From contig NZ_PXYI01000012.1 of the NCBI RefSeq assembly GCF_003012735.1, positions 105,259-169,258 of the forward strand: 64,000 nucleotides of DNA, written 5' to 3'. Below the pieces are notes generated by a model, which was given only the letters and a program-made list of their open reading frames with translations, did no database searches and was not told where the DNA came from. Below are positions 7,657 through 16,162 of this stretch, one piece after another. This DNA is from Allosphingosinicella deserti. GTDB lineage: Bacteria > Pseudomonadota > Alphaproteobacteria > Sphingomonadales > Sphingomonadaceae. Every line of letters begins with the position of its first letter. The first letter of the stretch is position 1. The position numbers and the translations under genes are program-made.

Positions 7657-9444
7657 ATGCGGCAACCAGCGCAGATCCTCCATGATGTCTTCGGCTTCGG
7701 CGCCTTTCGGGGTGTCCAGGAGGACGTGATCGGCCGCGTCATGGCGGGCAAGCACAGCCTGGCGGTGATGCCAACGGGCGCCGGCAAATCGCTCTGCTAC
7801 CAGGTGCCGGCGCTGGCGCGGGAGGGCACCGCGCTCGTCATCTCGCCGCTGATCGCGCTGATGCACGATCAGATCCGGTCGGCCGAGAGCTTCGGCATCC
7901 ATGCCGCATCATTGACCTCCGCCGACGGCGACGAGGCGCGGCAGGAAACGCTGCGGCGATTCAAGGCGGGCGAGCTCGACCTGCTGTATGTGGCACCCGA
8001 ACGGGCGAGCAGCGGCCATTTCCGTGAGCTGGTCGGCCGGGCGAAACTGTCGCTGGTCGCGGTCGACGAGGCCCATTGCGTCTCCGAATGGGGTCATGAT
8101 TTCCGCCCCGATTACCGGCTGCTGCGGCCGCTGCTCGATTCGCTGGGGGACGTGCCGCGGCTGGCGCTGACCGCCACCGCCGACCGCCAGACCCGCGCCG
8201 ACATCCTCGTCCAGCTCGGCATTCCCGAGGACGGGCTGATCGTGGCCGGATTCGACCGGCCGAACATCCGCTACCATGTCCGCCCCCGCGACGGGGTCAG
8301 CAGCCAGTTGAAGGCGCTTCTCGCCGAGCAGGAAGGCGCAGGCATCGTCTACGTGTCGAGCCGCGACAAGGCCGAGAAGCTCGCGGAGCAGTTGGCGCAG
8401 GGTGGGCGCCGGCGTGTACTGCCCTATCATGCCGGCCTTGATCCGCAGGTCCGTGCCCGCAACCAGGCCGCCTTCGTCGCCAGCGAGGACATGGTGATGG
8501 TTGCGACCATCGCGTTCGGCATGGGCATCGACAAGCCGGACGTGCGCTTCGTCGCCCATGCCGGCATCCCCAAGTCGATCGAGGCTTATTATCAGGAGAC
8601 CGGGCGTGCCGGCCGCGACGGCGATCCGGCCGAGGCCTGGATGTTCTGGGGCGCCGAGGATTTCCTGCGCGCCCGCCGCCGGATCGAGACCGAGGTACCG
8701 GACGAGCGCCGCGGCGGCGAGCGCCATCGGCTGAATTCGCTCGCGGCGCTGGTCGAGGCGGCGGAGTGTCGGCGCGCTATCCTGCTCCACCATTTCGGCG
8801 AGGATCCGCCTGCCCGCTGCGGCAATTGCGACAATTGCCTGACTCCGCCGACGACCGTCGATGCGACGGAAGCCGCGCGCAAATTGCTGTCCGCCGCGTT
8901 CCGAACCGAGATGCGCTTCGGCATCCAGCATCTCACCGACGTACTGGCCGGCCGCGAGACCGAGAAGGTGCTCAACTTCGGCCATAACAGCCTGTCGGTT
9001 TTCGGGATCGCAGACGAGGACGAGCTGGCGCTGATGAAGCCGCTCGCTCGCGCGCTGATGGCGCGCGATGCGCTGCGTGCCGACGATTTCGGCGGTCTTT
9101 CCTTCGGGCCCGGCGCGCGGCCGGTGCTGAAGGGCGAGGAGGAAGTGCGGATCGTCCTGCCGCCGAAGAAGACGCGAAAGCGGCGCGGCGGCGGCGATGC
9201 GGTCGATCATCCGCACGATCCGCTGTTCGACGCGCTGCGCGCCCGCCGCCGCGCGCTCGCCGTCGAAGCCGGCGTGCCGCCCTACGTCATCTTCCACGAT
9301 AGCACGTTGCGCGAGATGGCCGGCCTGAGGCCGACCACCCAGTTCGGCCTGTCGCAAGTCTCGGGAGTCGGAACCGCCAAGCTGGAACGCTATGGCGATG
9401 CGTTCCTGGAGGTCATTCAGCAATATGAAGGGGCATCCGCATGA
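7657..9444 (+). CDS. recQ: ATP-dependent DNA helicase RecQ
   Basis: A 595-residue RecQ. Motif I is MPTGAGKSLCYQ, motif II VDEAHCVSEWGHDFRP, motif III ALTATA, and motif VI QETGRAGRDG. The zinc-binding region has the cysteines ECRRAILLHHFGE...CGNCDNC. The end carries an HRDC domain (DPLFDALRARRRALAVEAGVPPY..FHDSTLREMA). It unwinds DNA in recombination repair. Its stop overlaps the start of the next gene (ATGA), so the two are coupled. Confidence 0.96.
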   Translation: MRQPAQILHDVFGFGAFRGVQEDVIGRVMAGKHSLAVMPTGAGKSLCYQVPALAREGTALVISPLIALMHDQIRSAESFGIHAASLTSADGDEARQETLRRFKAGELDLLYVAPERASSGHFRELVGRAKLSLVAVDEAHCVSEWGHDFRPDYRLLRPLLDSLGDVPRLALTATADRQTRADILVQLGIPEDGLIVAGFDRPNIRYHVRPRDGVSSQLKALLAEQEGAGIVYVSSRDKAEKLAEQLAQGGRRRVLPYHAGLDPQVRARNQAAFVASEDMVMVATIAFGMGIDKPDVRFVAHAGIPKSIEAYYQETGRAGRDGDPAEAWMFWGAEDFLRARRRIETEVPDERRGGERHRLNSLAALVEAAECRRAILLHHFGEDPPARCGNCDNCLTPPTTVDATEAARKLLSAAFRTEMRFGIQHLTDVLAGRETEKVLNFGHNSLSVFGIADEDELALMKPLARALMARDALRADDFGGLSFGPGARPVLKGEEEVRIVLPPKKTRKRRGGGDAVDHPHDPLFDALRARRRALAVEAGVPPYVIFHDSTLREMAGLRPTTQFGLSQVSGVGTAKLERYGDAFLEVIQQYEGASA

Positions 9445-9839
9445 TCCGACCGGTGGACGACGAAACGATGGTCGGCGGCCAGCTCTACCCCGAGCGCATC
9501 GCCGATCTGGGCGTGAAGATGATCGTCAACAACCGGCCGGACCAGGAAGAACCGGGCCAGCCGACCTCGGCGGAGATCGAGGCCGCCGCAGCGGCTGCGG
9601 GCATCGGCTATCGGCACATTCCGGTGGCAGGCGGATTCTCCGACGCGCAGGTGCAGGCGATGATCGAAGCCTTGTCGGCGGCGGACGGGCCGGTGCTGGC
9701 CTTCTGCAAATCCGGCATGCGCTCGATCTACCTGTGGGCGCTCGCCCGGGCGCGGATGGGCGACGGTGCCGACGCCCTGCTCGAGAAGGGTGCCGCGGCA
9801 GGCTATGATCTCAGCCCGATCCGGGGGTATCTGGGGTAG
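9441..9839 (+). CDS. TIGR01244/DUF442 protein, rhodanese- or phosphatase-like
   Basis: A 132-residue protein beginning IRPVDDETMVGGQLYPERI with the phosphatase-like loop AFCKSGMRSIYLWAL, i.e. Cys-x4-Arg, near residue 92. This matches the DUF442 family, the same domain that is fused to metallo-hydrolases of the Blh/persulfide dioxygenase type and linked to sulfide handling. Catalytic Cys and Arg are present. It is coupled to recQ by a 4-base overlap, although no functional link with DNA repair is known. Confidence 0.82.
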   Translation: MIRPVDDETMVGGQLYPERIADLGVKMIVNNRPDQEEPGQPTSAEIEAAAAAAGIGYRHIPVAGGFSDAQVQAMIEALSAADGPVLAFCKSGMRSIYLWALARARMGDGADALLEKGAAAGYDLSPIRGYLG

Positions 9840-9850
9840 GACTCTCGGCT

Positions 9851-9886
9851 GGAGCATGATCAGCTGAGGCTGAGTCAGCATGCTCC
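9851..9886. repeat. Intergenic hairpin with 8-bp perfect arms
   Basis: GGAGCATG at 9851-9858 is matched by CATGCTCC at 9879-9886, with a partly self-complementary interior (CAGCTGAGGCTGAG). It belongs to the tail-to-tail gap between the DUF442 gene and the DUF2007 gene. GAGCATGATC-type words recur in alphaproteobacterial intergenic repeats, so it may be a short repeat element; only one copy is in this window. Confidence 0.45.
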
Positions 9887-9907
9887 GCAAATCATGCGCC
9901 CGTCCTT

Positions 9908-9929
9908 GGTTTGGAGCCCGAGCCAAACC
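9908..9929. terminator. Hairpin between converging genes, possible terminator
   Basis: GGTTTGG (9908-9914) and CCAAACC (9923-9929) form a 7-bp stem with an 8-base loop in the gap between two converging transcripts. The flanks are A/T richer than the surroundings, but there is no long T run, so efficiency is uncertain. Confidence 0.4.
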
Positions 9930-9970
9930 TCAAGTCGGAGCTAAACGCTCCAATCAAAGGTGATTTGGCT

Positions 9971-10177
9971 CTAGGGCCGCCAGTCCGCCGCCAGCAATCG
10001 TTGCGCTTCGGCGAGGTCCTCGTCGAGGACCATCAGGCGGATCGGAATCAGTCCGCCAAAGGCTTCCCAGCTCATTTCCAGATCGAACAGGACGGCGCCA
10101 ATGCCTTCGGCTTCGAGCGCGGAGCGGGCCGCCCCGGCTTCGAAGCTGTTGCCGAAGCGGGCGGCCTCGACCAGCAT
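9971..10177 (-). CDS. DUF2007 putative signal-transducing protein
   Basis: A 68-residue protein with the pattern MLVEAARFGNSFEAGAARSA..EAEGI..VLFD and a closing LMVLDEDLAEAQRLLA. This fits the small ferredoxin-like DUF2007 domain, which is found alone or attached to other proteins and has no proven function. It is the last gene of a leftward run tldD-DUF924-DUF2007, 16 bp after the DUF924 stop. Confidence 0.8.
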   Translation of the reverse strand: MLVEAARFGNSFEAGAARSALEAEGIGAVLFDLEMSWEAFGGLIPIRLMVLDEDLAEAQRLLAADWRP

Positions 10178-10193
10178 CAGGCGCGGCGGCGCT

Positions 10194-10724
10194 TCACCAT
10201 GGCACCACCTCGCCCGCAGCGACTTCGTCCGGACGCGGGGTGCGGCCGAGGATCGCGTTGCGGTGAGGGAAGCGGCCGAAGCGCTCGATCACGTCGTGGT
10301 GGAGCCGGGCGTAGCGGAGCTGCTCCGCGTCGCCGAGCGCGGTGAAGAGCAGGACGGAGCGCTGCTGATCGTCGAGATCCTCGCTGTGCTGGAACGGCAT
10401 GTACAGGAAGCCGCGCTCCTGCGGAGCGAGCGCCTCGTCGGCGCCGCTATCCACCGCGCCCCTCGCAATCTGCAAAGCGAGCAGATCGGTCGAGAATTGG
10501 TCGGCATGGTCACGGAACATGTTGCGCGGAAACTGATCGAACAAAAGCACGCCGGCGAGGGCGTCTTCGGACGTGGCGAGGAACGAAGAGGCAGGCAACT
10601 GCCGCTTCTCCGCCCAGAGTTCGCCGAAGCGCTCGCGAATCTCGGAATCGAGCGACGGATCGTGCCACCATTGTTCCGGCCGCAGCGAGAACCAATAGCT
10701 GCGAACCTCCTCTGCCCAGCCCAT
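10194..10724 (-). CDS. DUF924 family protein
   Basis: A 176-residue helical protein beginning WAEEVRSYWFSLRPEQWW and containing the family signatures LLFDQFPRNMFR, FLYMPFQHSEDLDDQQ and HHDVIERFGRFPHRNAILGR. DUF924 proteins have a TPR-like fold and no known activity. The start codon overlaps the tldD stop (TGATG), which fixes the start and implies translational coupling. Confidence 0.9.
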   Translation of the reverse strand: MGWAEEVRSYWFSLRPEQWWHDPSLDSEIRERFGELWAEKRQLPASSFLATSEDALAGVLLFDQFPRNMFRDHADQFSTDLLALQIARGAVDSGADEALAPQERGFLYMPFQHSEDLDDQQRSVLLFTALGDAEQLRYARLHHDVIERFGRFPHRNAILGRTPRPDEVAAGEVVPW

Positions 10725-12148
10725 CAGGCCGCGGTGCCGCCCACGGTGAGCCCCTCGACCAGCAAAGTCGGCTGGCCGACCCCGGCGGGGACCGACTGGC
10801 CGCCCTTGCCGCAAATGCCGATACCCTCATCGAGCGCCATGTCGTTGCCGATCGCAGCGACCTTGGTGAGCACGGTCGGTCCGTCGCCGATCAGAGTCGC
10901 GCCCTTGATCGGAGCGCCGATCCGGCCGTTCTCGATCTTGTAGGCCTCGGTGCACGAGAAGACGAACTTGCCCGAGGTGATGTCGACCTGACCGCCGCCG
11001 AAGCTCTTCGCGTAGATACCGTTCTTCGCACGAGCGAGGATCTCGGCCGGATCGTCCCTGCCGCCGAGCATGAAGGTGTTGGTCATCCGCGGCATCGGCG
11101 CGTGCGCGAAGCTTTCGCGGCGGCCATTGCCGGTCGGCGCCACGCCCATCAGCCTCGCATTGAGGCGATCCTGGATATAGCCCTTGAGAATGCCGTCCTC
11201 GATCAAGGTGGTGCACTGGGTCGGGGTGCCTTCGTCGTCGATCGACAGCGAACCGCGGCGATTGGCCATCGAGCCATCGTCGACCACCGTTACGCCCGGC
11301 GCCGCCACGCGATCGCCGATGCGGCCCGAGAAAGCGGACGTACCCTTGCGGTTGAAATCGCCCTCGAGACCATGGCCGATCGCCTCGTGCAGCAGCACGC
11401 CGGGCCAGCCGGGTCCCAGGACAACGGTCATCTCGCCGGCCGGTGCATCGACGGAATCGAGATTGACCAGCGCCTGGTCGAGCGCGACGTCGATCGCCCG
11501 GTTCCAGGTCGCTTCCTCGAACAGGCTGTCATAAAGGTAGCGCCCGCCGATGCCGTGATAACCGGTCTCGCGGCGGCCATTCTGCTCGACGACAATCTGA
11601 ACGTTGAGGCGAACCAGCGGACGCACGTCGTGGGCGACGAAGCCATCGGCACGGACGATCTCGATCACCGACCAGGATCCGGAGAGCGACACCGAGACCT
11701 GGGCGACGCGCGGATCGCGCGCGCGGGCGGCGGCATCGACCTGCTGGCAGAGCGCCACCTTTTTCGCGAAGGGGATGAGGCTGAGCGGATCGGCATCGGT
11801 GTAGAGCGTCGCGTTGGTGCGCCGCGGCGGCGCCGGACGTGCACCCGCGGCAGGATCGAGCACTGCCATCGTCTCGGCGGCGCGGCGGATGGCGCCTTCC
11901 GACAGTTCGTTGGCGTGGGCGAACGCCGTCGTCTCCCCCGAAACCCCACGCAGGCCGAAGCCGGCATGGGTGTTGAAGTCGGCCGTCTTCAGCCGCCCGT
12001 CGTCGAAGCCGAAGCTCTCCGACGCGGTATATTGAAGATAGAGCTCGCCGTCGTCGCAGCGGGTCAGCGCGTCGGCGGTGAGGCGGAGCGCTGCGTCGGG
12101 GGTGAGCGCATCGCGATACAGGAAGCGGCGGGGATCGGCTGTGGTCAT
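10724..12148 (-). CDS. tldD: Metalloprotease TldD
   Basis: A 474-residue protein with the TldD zinc site LLHEAIGHGLEGD (HExxxH) and a conserved cysteine near the C-terminus (GICGKGGQSVPAGVGQPTL) that serves as third ligand in known TldD. GDGPTVLTKVAAIGNDM and the SFGGGQVDITSGKFVFSC region are also typical. With TldE it forms a protease that trims unfolded peptides and matures modified peptides such as microcin B17; tldE is not in the window. The start MTTADPRRFLYRD is chosen because the upstream extension is not conserved in character and overlaps the neighbouring gene. Confidence 0.95.
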   Translation of the reverse strand: MTTADPRRFLYRDALTPDAALRLTADALTRCDDGELYLQYTASESFGFDDGRLKTADFNTHAGFGLRGVSGETTAFAHANELSEGAIRRAAETMAVLDPAAGARPAPPRRTNATLYTDADPLSLIPFAKKVALCQQVDAAARARDPRVAQVSVSLSGSWSVIEIVRADGFVAHDVRPLVRLNVQIVVEQNGRRETGYHGIGGRYLYDSLFEEATWNRAIDVALDQALVNLDSVDAPAGEMTVVLGPGWPGVLLHEAIGHGLEGDFNRKGTSAFSGRIGDRVAAPGVTVVDDGSMANRRGSLSIDDEGTPTQCTTLIEDGILKGYIQDRLNARLMGVAPTGNGRRESFAHAPMPRMTNTFMLGGRDDPAEILARAKNGIYAKSFGGGQVDITSGKFVFSCTEAYKIENGRIGAPIKGATLIGDGPTVLTKVAAIGNDMALDEGIGICGKGGQSVPAGVGQPTLLVEGLTVGGTAA

Positions 12149-12179
12149 GCCCGGGATATAGGAGGGTCCCGGCCAGAAT

Positions 12180-12749
12180 CTAAGGGCGATTCTCGCGCAG
12201 TGCGCGCAAACGCGCCTGGCGCTCCTCCCGTGTCTGGCTGAGCGCCCAAGTCCAGGCTGCGTCATACTCGCCCGGCAGACGGCGTTCGATGCGGCTCATC
12301 TGCTCCGCATAATCCCGGCCGTAGAGATCGCTCCAGGCATCGTAGAGAAACAGATAGAGCAAGCGGTGGTCGTCGAGCCCGTCCCTGCGCCCGAGCACGA
12401 AGCTGAGCCGATGGCCGAGTTCGTGGACCAGGGTCGCCTTCTTGTAGGCCGGCGAGTAACTTGCACGAAGCCGGATCAGGCGGCCGTCATAGGAGGCCAT
12501 CGGCCGCCCGTCGGAGACGATCACGTCGATCGGAACCTGCGGAAATTCAAGGCCGCTGGTTGCCTCCAGAGCCCGCACGATGCGCGCGCCGTCGGTGCGC
12601 CAGATCGCTTCATAGTCCGAAGTGCCCGCGGCGAATTTCGGCTGTACCGGGATGAAGGTCAGCGGCGGCGCCGCGGCCGGCAGGCAGAGCGCGCAGCCTA
12701 ACAGCAGTGCCGCCCGGATCACGCTTTTGGAAGAAGGGCCTCGGCGCAT
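12180..12749 (-). CDS. Secreted protein with HELGH zinc-site motif
   Basis: A 189-residue protein. An N-terminal signal segment (VIRAALLLGCALCLPAAA) is followed by a domain containing KKATLVHELGHRLSFVLGRR, an HExxH site of zinc metallopeptidases, and a later acidic helix LFLYDAWSDLYGRDYAEQM that could supply the third ligand. Domain size is small for a full peptidase family, and I do not recognise the family by name. It lies alone between tldD and a CHCC zinc-finger gene on the same strand. A peptidase role in the periplasm is inferred from the motif alone. Confidence 0.65.
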   Translation of the reverse strand: MRRGPSSKSVIRAALLLGCALCLPAAAPPLTFIPVQPKFAAGTSDYEAIWRTDGARIVRALEATSGLEFPQVPIDVIVSDGRPMASYDGRLIRLRASYSPAYKKATLVHELGHRLSFVLGRRDGLDDHRLLYLFLYDAWSDLYGRDYAEQMSRIERRLPGEYDAAWTWALSQTREERQARLRALRENRP

Positions 12750-12825
12750 TGCGGCATGATGCCGAGCGCGAAGCGCACTGGCAAATCGGCCGCGAGAGCC
12801 CGTTTTGTCTTCAGTCCCGGTCGCC

Positions 12826-13020
12826 TCAGACCTGGTCGGCGGGACCGCCCTTGAGGATGAAGCGCTTGTCGCAATAGCCGCAATCGACATAGCCCTTTTC
12901 GTCGATCTGCAGATAGACGCGGGGATGGCCGAGGGCCGGGTGAGTCTCGCTCGCTCCGTCGCAGGCGACGCGCGGCGTCGTGACGGTGCTGATTTCCGGC
13001 GTGAAGCGATCGGTCTGCAT
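12826..13020 (-). CDS. CHCC-type zinc-finger protein (NDUFS6-like)
   Basis: A 64-residue protein with the ligand order Cys (VACDG), His (HPRVYLQI), then CGYC ([13 protein letters not shown]). This is the zf-CHCC domain shared with the NDUFS6 subunit of complex I, widespread in alphaproteobacteria. It probably binds zinc and assists or joins NADH dehydrogenase. The start [11 protein letters not shown] is the family-like Met; the open frame continues upstream without similarity. Confidence 0.88.
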   Translation of the reverse strand: MQTDRFTPEISTVTTPRVACDGASETHPALGHPRVYLQIDEKGYVDCGYCDKRFILKGGPADQV

Positions 13021-13072
13021 GGAGCGGCCCTTAGCAACGGGCTGCGCCACGGGCAATCGCCTGAAGTCGCGT

Positions 13073-13783
13073 CTATTTCGCCGCCAGCGCGAAGTCGACA
13101 CGAATGCTGATCTCGCTCCGGTTCATGCCCGGGCGGACGATCGGAGCCGCCGGCGCGACCGCCTGCGCCTCCGCCGCCATGTCGCCGGCATAAGGCTGAG
13201 GGATCCCTGCCTCTCCGGAATCGCGGATCGCAAGCACCCGCGACACCTTCAGACCGGCTGCATCGGCATAGGTCTGTGCACGCGCCCGTGCCGCCTTGTA
13301 GGCCTGCGCGTAAGCGGAGCGGCCGGCCGCCTCCTGATCGGAGACAAGCAGGCTGGGGCCGCTGACAACATTCGCCCCGGCATCGGTCGTCGCGGCAATC
13401 GCCTCTCCGACCTTGTCGATGTTGCGGACCCGGACTTCGAAGCTGTTGCTGGCCTGAAAGCGCCCGCGATTGGGTCCGTAATCGATCCTGGACAGGCCGA
13501 CGTTGCGCGTCTGAACGTCGTCCTTGCGCACCCCCAACCCCTCCACGGCGGCGAGCACGCGATTGATCACCTCGCTGTTGCGGCGACTCGCCTCCCGCGA
13601 CGTGGCGGCGATCGTCTCGACGCCGGCGGTGAATCGTGCCTCGTCGGGACGGGTGTCGGCGCGTCCGTCGGCGACGATCTGGACCAGCACTTCGTCTCGC
13701 GCGACGCCGCGCGGATCCGGCGCGCGATCCGAACAGGCGGACGATGCGAGAAGGCCGAGCAGCGCACAGGGGATTCGTCGCAT
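13073..13783 (-). CDS. SIMPL-domain periplasmic protein (probable lipoprotein)
   Basis: A 236-residue protein with an N-terminal [10 protein letters not shown] segment that could be a lipoprotein signal ending at Cys17, followed by a SIMPL (DUF541) domain: [44 protein letters not shown], and [22 protein letters not shown]. Proteins of this family form oligomers in the periplasm and have been linked to stress resistance; the precise role is unclear. It is 9 bp downstream of the DUF1440 gene and likely co-transcribed. Confidence 0.85.
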   Translation of the reverse strand: MRRIPCALLGLLASSACSDRAPDPRGVARDEVLVQIVADGRADTRPDEARFTAGVETIAATSREASRRNSEVINRVLAAVEGLGVRKDDVQTRNVGLSRIDYGPNRGRFQASNSFEVRVRNIDKVGEAIAATTDAGANVVSGPSLLVSDQEAAGRSAYAQAYKAARARAQTYADAAGLKVSRVLAIRDSGEAGIPQPYAGDMAAEAQAVAPAAPIVRPGMNRSEISIRVDFALAAK

Positions 13784-13792
13784 CCTTGTCTC

Positions 13793-14335
13793 CTAATCGG
13801 GCTTGTCCTCGTGGGCGAGCAAAGCTGTGGCGGCATCCTTGTCGGGGCGGGCAGCGAGTATCGAGCCGCGTGCCGCAACCAGCTCGCGAACCGCCGACGC
13901 CGTCGCAGCGCCCCAGACAAGATGAACGCCGATCATCAGGACGTTTCGCTGTTTCGGGTGCCTGGTCGCCGGTTCGAGCACGTTCAGCGCCGGAATCCAG
14001 CCCATGTAACTGGCCAGCCAGACCGCGGTCCCGGCGAGCGCACCGGTGCGTTTCGAGGGATCGGGGTTCATGGCCGCCAGCATTGCCCCCATGACGGCAC
14101 CGTAGGCAAAGTGGGCTGCGGTCGCGAGATCCTTTGCCGTCTCGTCCTCGATCACCGTCCCGGTTTGCTCGGCCACCGAGTCGACGATCTCGCGCGGCGG
14201 CAGCGGGTAGCGTTCCTCCTCCGGAAGCCGGCGATGGAGGCGCTGCATCGCCGAGGTCATCGCCATGGTGCCGACGACGCCAGCGATGCCGCCGATCAGC
14301 AGCCTGGTGCCGAGCTTCAGTTTCCGATCCTTCAA
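13793..14335 (-). CDS. DUF1440-like membrane protein
   Basis: A 180-residue protein with three to four hydrophobic segments (LLIGGIAGVVGTMAMTSAMQRL, AAHFAYGAVMGAMLAAM, AGTAVWLASYMGWIPAL, LMIGVHLVWGAATASAV). The pattern of a first helix followed by LPEEERYPLPPREI resembles DUF1440/YagU-type inner-membrane proteins. I placed the start at a TTG overlapping the previous stop (TTGA), with GGAG 8 nt upstream; the first in-frame ATG would remove the first helix. Function unknown. Confidence 0.72.
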   Translation of the reverse strand: MKDRKLKLGTRLLIGGIAGVVGTMAMTSAMQRLHRRLPEEERYPLPPREIVDSVAEQTGTVIEDETAKDLATAAHFAYGAVMGAMLAAMNPDPSKRTGALAGTAVWLASYMGWIPALNVLEPATRHPKQRNVLMIGVHLVWGAATASAVRELVAARGSILAARPDKDAATALLAHEDKPD

Positions 14336-14805
14336 AAAGAAATCTCCGGTCGCGCGATCATCAGCCAGAAGATGGCGAGAACCGCTGTAAAGGCCGGGAA
14401 GCCGAATGCGAACCACCAGCGAAACAATCGGTGATATTGAGCCGGCAGCGGCGTATCGGTCCGTGCCGCTTCGATCGCGAGATTGCGTATCCGGCTCTGC
14501 ATCCACACCACTGGCAACCAGAAGGCGCCGGTGACGAGATAGAGAAGGATCGAGACGAGGATCCAGCCCTCCGTCAGCGCATAGCCCGTCGTTTGCGCGA
14601 GCAGCACGCCGGTGATCGGCTGGGCAATGACAGCCGTCGTCGTGAAGACGTAATCGGCGATCACCACGATCCGCGCGACGCCCGCAATGACCCGCACGTC
14701 GCCGCTCCGATGCGCCATCAGCATGAAGAAGGCGATCCCGGCACCGGTGCCGAGCAGCACGGTGGAGCCGAGCACGTGCACCCATTTGAGCAGGAAATAG
14801 TCCAT
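14332..14805 (-). CDS. DUF2269 integral membrane protein
   Basis: A 157-residue protein with four predicted helices, starting MDYFLLKWVHVLGSTVLLGTG and including AQPITGVLLAQTTGYALTEGW and the C-terminal WWFAFGFPAFTAVLAIFWLMI. This matches DUF2269, often found beside NAD(P)-binding DoxX-fused proteins, as here. The start overlaps the stop of the upstream SDR gene (TGATG). Function unknown. Confidence 0.86.
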   Translation of the reverse strand: MDYFLLKWVHVLGSTVLLGTGAGIAFFMLMAHRSGDVRVIAGVARIVVIADYVFTTTAVIAQPITGVLLAQTTGYALTEGWILVSILLYLVTGAFWLPVVWMQSRIRNLAIEAARTDTPLPAQYHRLFRWWFAFGFPAFTAVLAIFWLMIARPEISF

Positions 14806-16094
14806 CAGCGCTCCTCCAGGATGGCGAGGCAGAGGAAGTTGAAGGCGAGGATTGGCCAGATCTTCATCATCGGCCCCAACGGATCGCGCCACAGGCCCGG
14901 CAGGAGGATGGTGCCGGCGACGATGTAGAAGACCGACAAAGCGACCGCGGCCCAGAGCGCCTGCCGAGTCGTCGGCCTATAGATCATCAGGCAGAAGACG
15001 GAGATGTCGGCGAGGCCGCCGGCAATGACGCTCGGCACGGCGAGCGGCCCGGCCCCGGCGCGGAGCATGTAGTCGCGCGCGAGATCATAGCCTGCGGTCA
15101 GCGAGATCACTCCGGTCAGCAGCCAGAACAAGGCGAAGGTGGTGATCGCAAGGGCCTTCAGGAAGTAGAGTTTGGCGAACCAGCGCTCCTGCACCGGCGC
15201 CGGATGTTCGGCGAGCGCTTCGGTGAGGCCCTGCGGCTCGATGCCGGTGGCCTGCCGCCAGGCAGAGCCGTCGCCGACCGCACCGCGGACGATCTCGCGC
15301 CGGCCGGTGCTGCGGACCGCCGGCCGCCATCCGAGCCACGCGATCGCGTCGCCGGCACGATAAGCGAGCCCCATCAGCCACCAAGGCACGGAGATCAACC
15401 GCGCCGGTTTCCAGCCGAGCCAGCGGCGATAGGCGGCGACGACCTCGTCGAAGCCGAGCCGCTCTGGGCCGGCGAGTTCGAGTGCGATCCGGCTTGGCGC
15501 TCCCGGCTGAAGCAGCCGCGCCACCGTTTCCGTGACGTCGCCGAGCTGGACGATGTCGAGCGGCCCGGAATCGGGTGTGCGCGGGACGATCGGCAGTGCG
15601 GCGAGGCCGCGGAACAGAGCGGAGCCGCCATAGGCTGCGGGACCCACGACCACCGACGGTCGCAGGATCACCCAATCCAGGCCGGACGATTCGAGCGCCT
15701 TGTCCCCTTCCAGCTTGGTCCGCGAGAAATCGGTCAGCCCGCCGCGATCCACCCCAAGCGCGGAAAGGTGGATGACCCGGCGGATGCCCGCCTCCTCGCA
15801 CGCCCGCCACAAGGCTGCCGGCGCATCATGGTGGACCCTGGCGGTCGAATCGCGCACATTGTCCTGAAGCACGCCGGCGCAGTTCACGACGGCATCGACT
15901 CCGGCCAGATGCGGCCGCCAGCTTTCGGGCGTCGTTGCCTGACGAAGATCGAGCTGCACCCAGTGATCGACCGCACCCTGCGCTGCGCCGGATGCGCCGC
16001 GGCGCAGTCCGATGATCTCGTGCCCTTCCCGCTTCAATCGGGCGGCGACTGCCGCGCCGATCAGCCCCGCCGCTCCGATCAGCAATATCCGCAA
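14805..16094 (-). CDS. NAD(P)-binding SDR fused to DoxX-like membrane domain
   Basis: A 429-residue protein with an N-terminal Rossmann fold (MRILLIGAAGLIGAAVAARL, Gly-rich loop GxxGxxG) of the atypical short-chain dehydrogenase type, up to about residue 270. The C-terminal 130 residues hold four hydrophobic helices of a DoxX-like domain (AITTFALFWLLTGVISL and following). Its operon partners are DUF2269 and DUF1440, both membrane proteins, which suggests a membrane-bound redox or quinone-related unit. This is inference only. Confidence 0.85.
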   Translation of the reverse strand: MRILLIGAAGLIGAAVAARLKREGHEIIGLRRGASGAAQGAVDHWVQLDLRQATTPESWRPHLAGVDAVVNCAGVLQDNVRDSTARVHHDAPAALWRACEEAGIRRVIHLSALGVDRGGLTDFSRTKLEGDKALESSGLDWVILRPSVVVGPAAYGGSALFRGLAALPIVPRTPDSGPLDIVQLGDVTETVARLLQPGAPSRIALELAGPERLGFDEVVAAYRRWLGWKPARLISVPWWLMGLAYRAGDAIAWLGWRPAVRSTGRREIVRGAVGDGSAWRQATGIEPQGLTEALAEHPAPVQERWFAKLYFLKALAITTFALFWLLTGVISLTAGYDLARDYMLRAGAGPLAVPSVIAGGLADISVFCLMIYRPTTRQALWAAVALSVFYIVAGTILLPGLWRDPLGPMMKIWPILAFNFLCLAILEER

Positions 16095-16162
16095 AGGCCT
16101 GCTCCTCTCCCCCGTTCAACGGGAGGAGAGAAGCACCGTTCCCGGATCCCTGCCAGCCCCGC

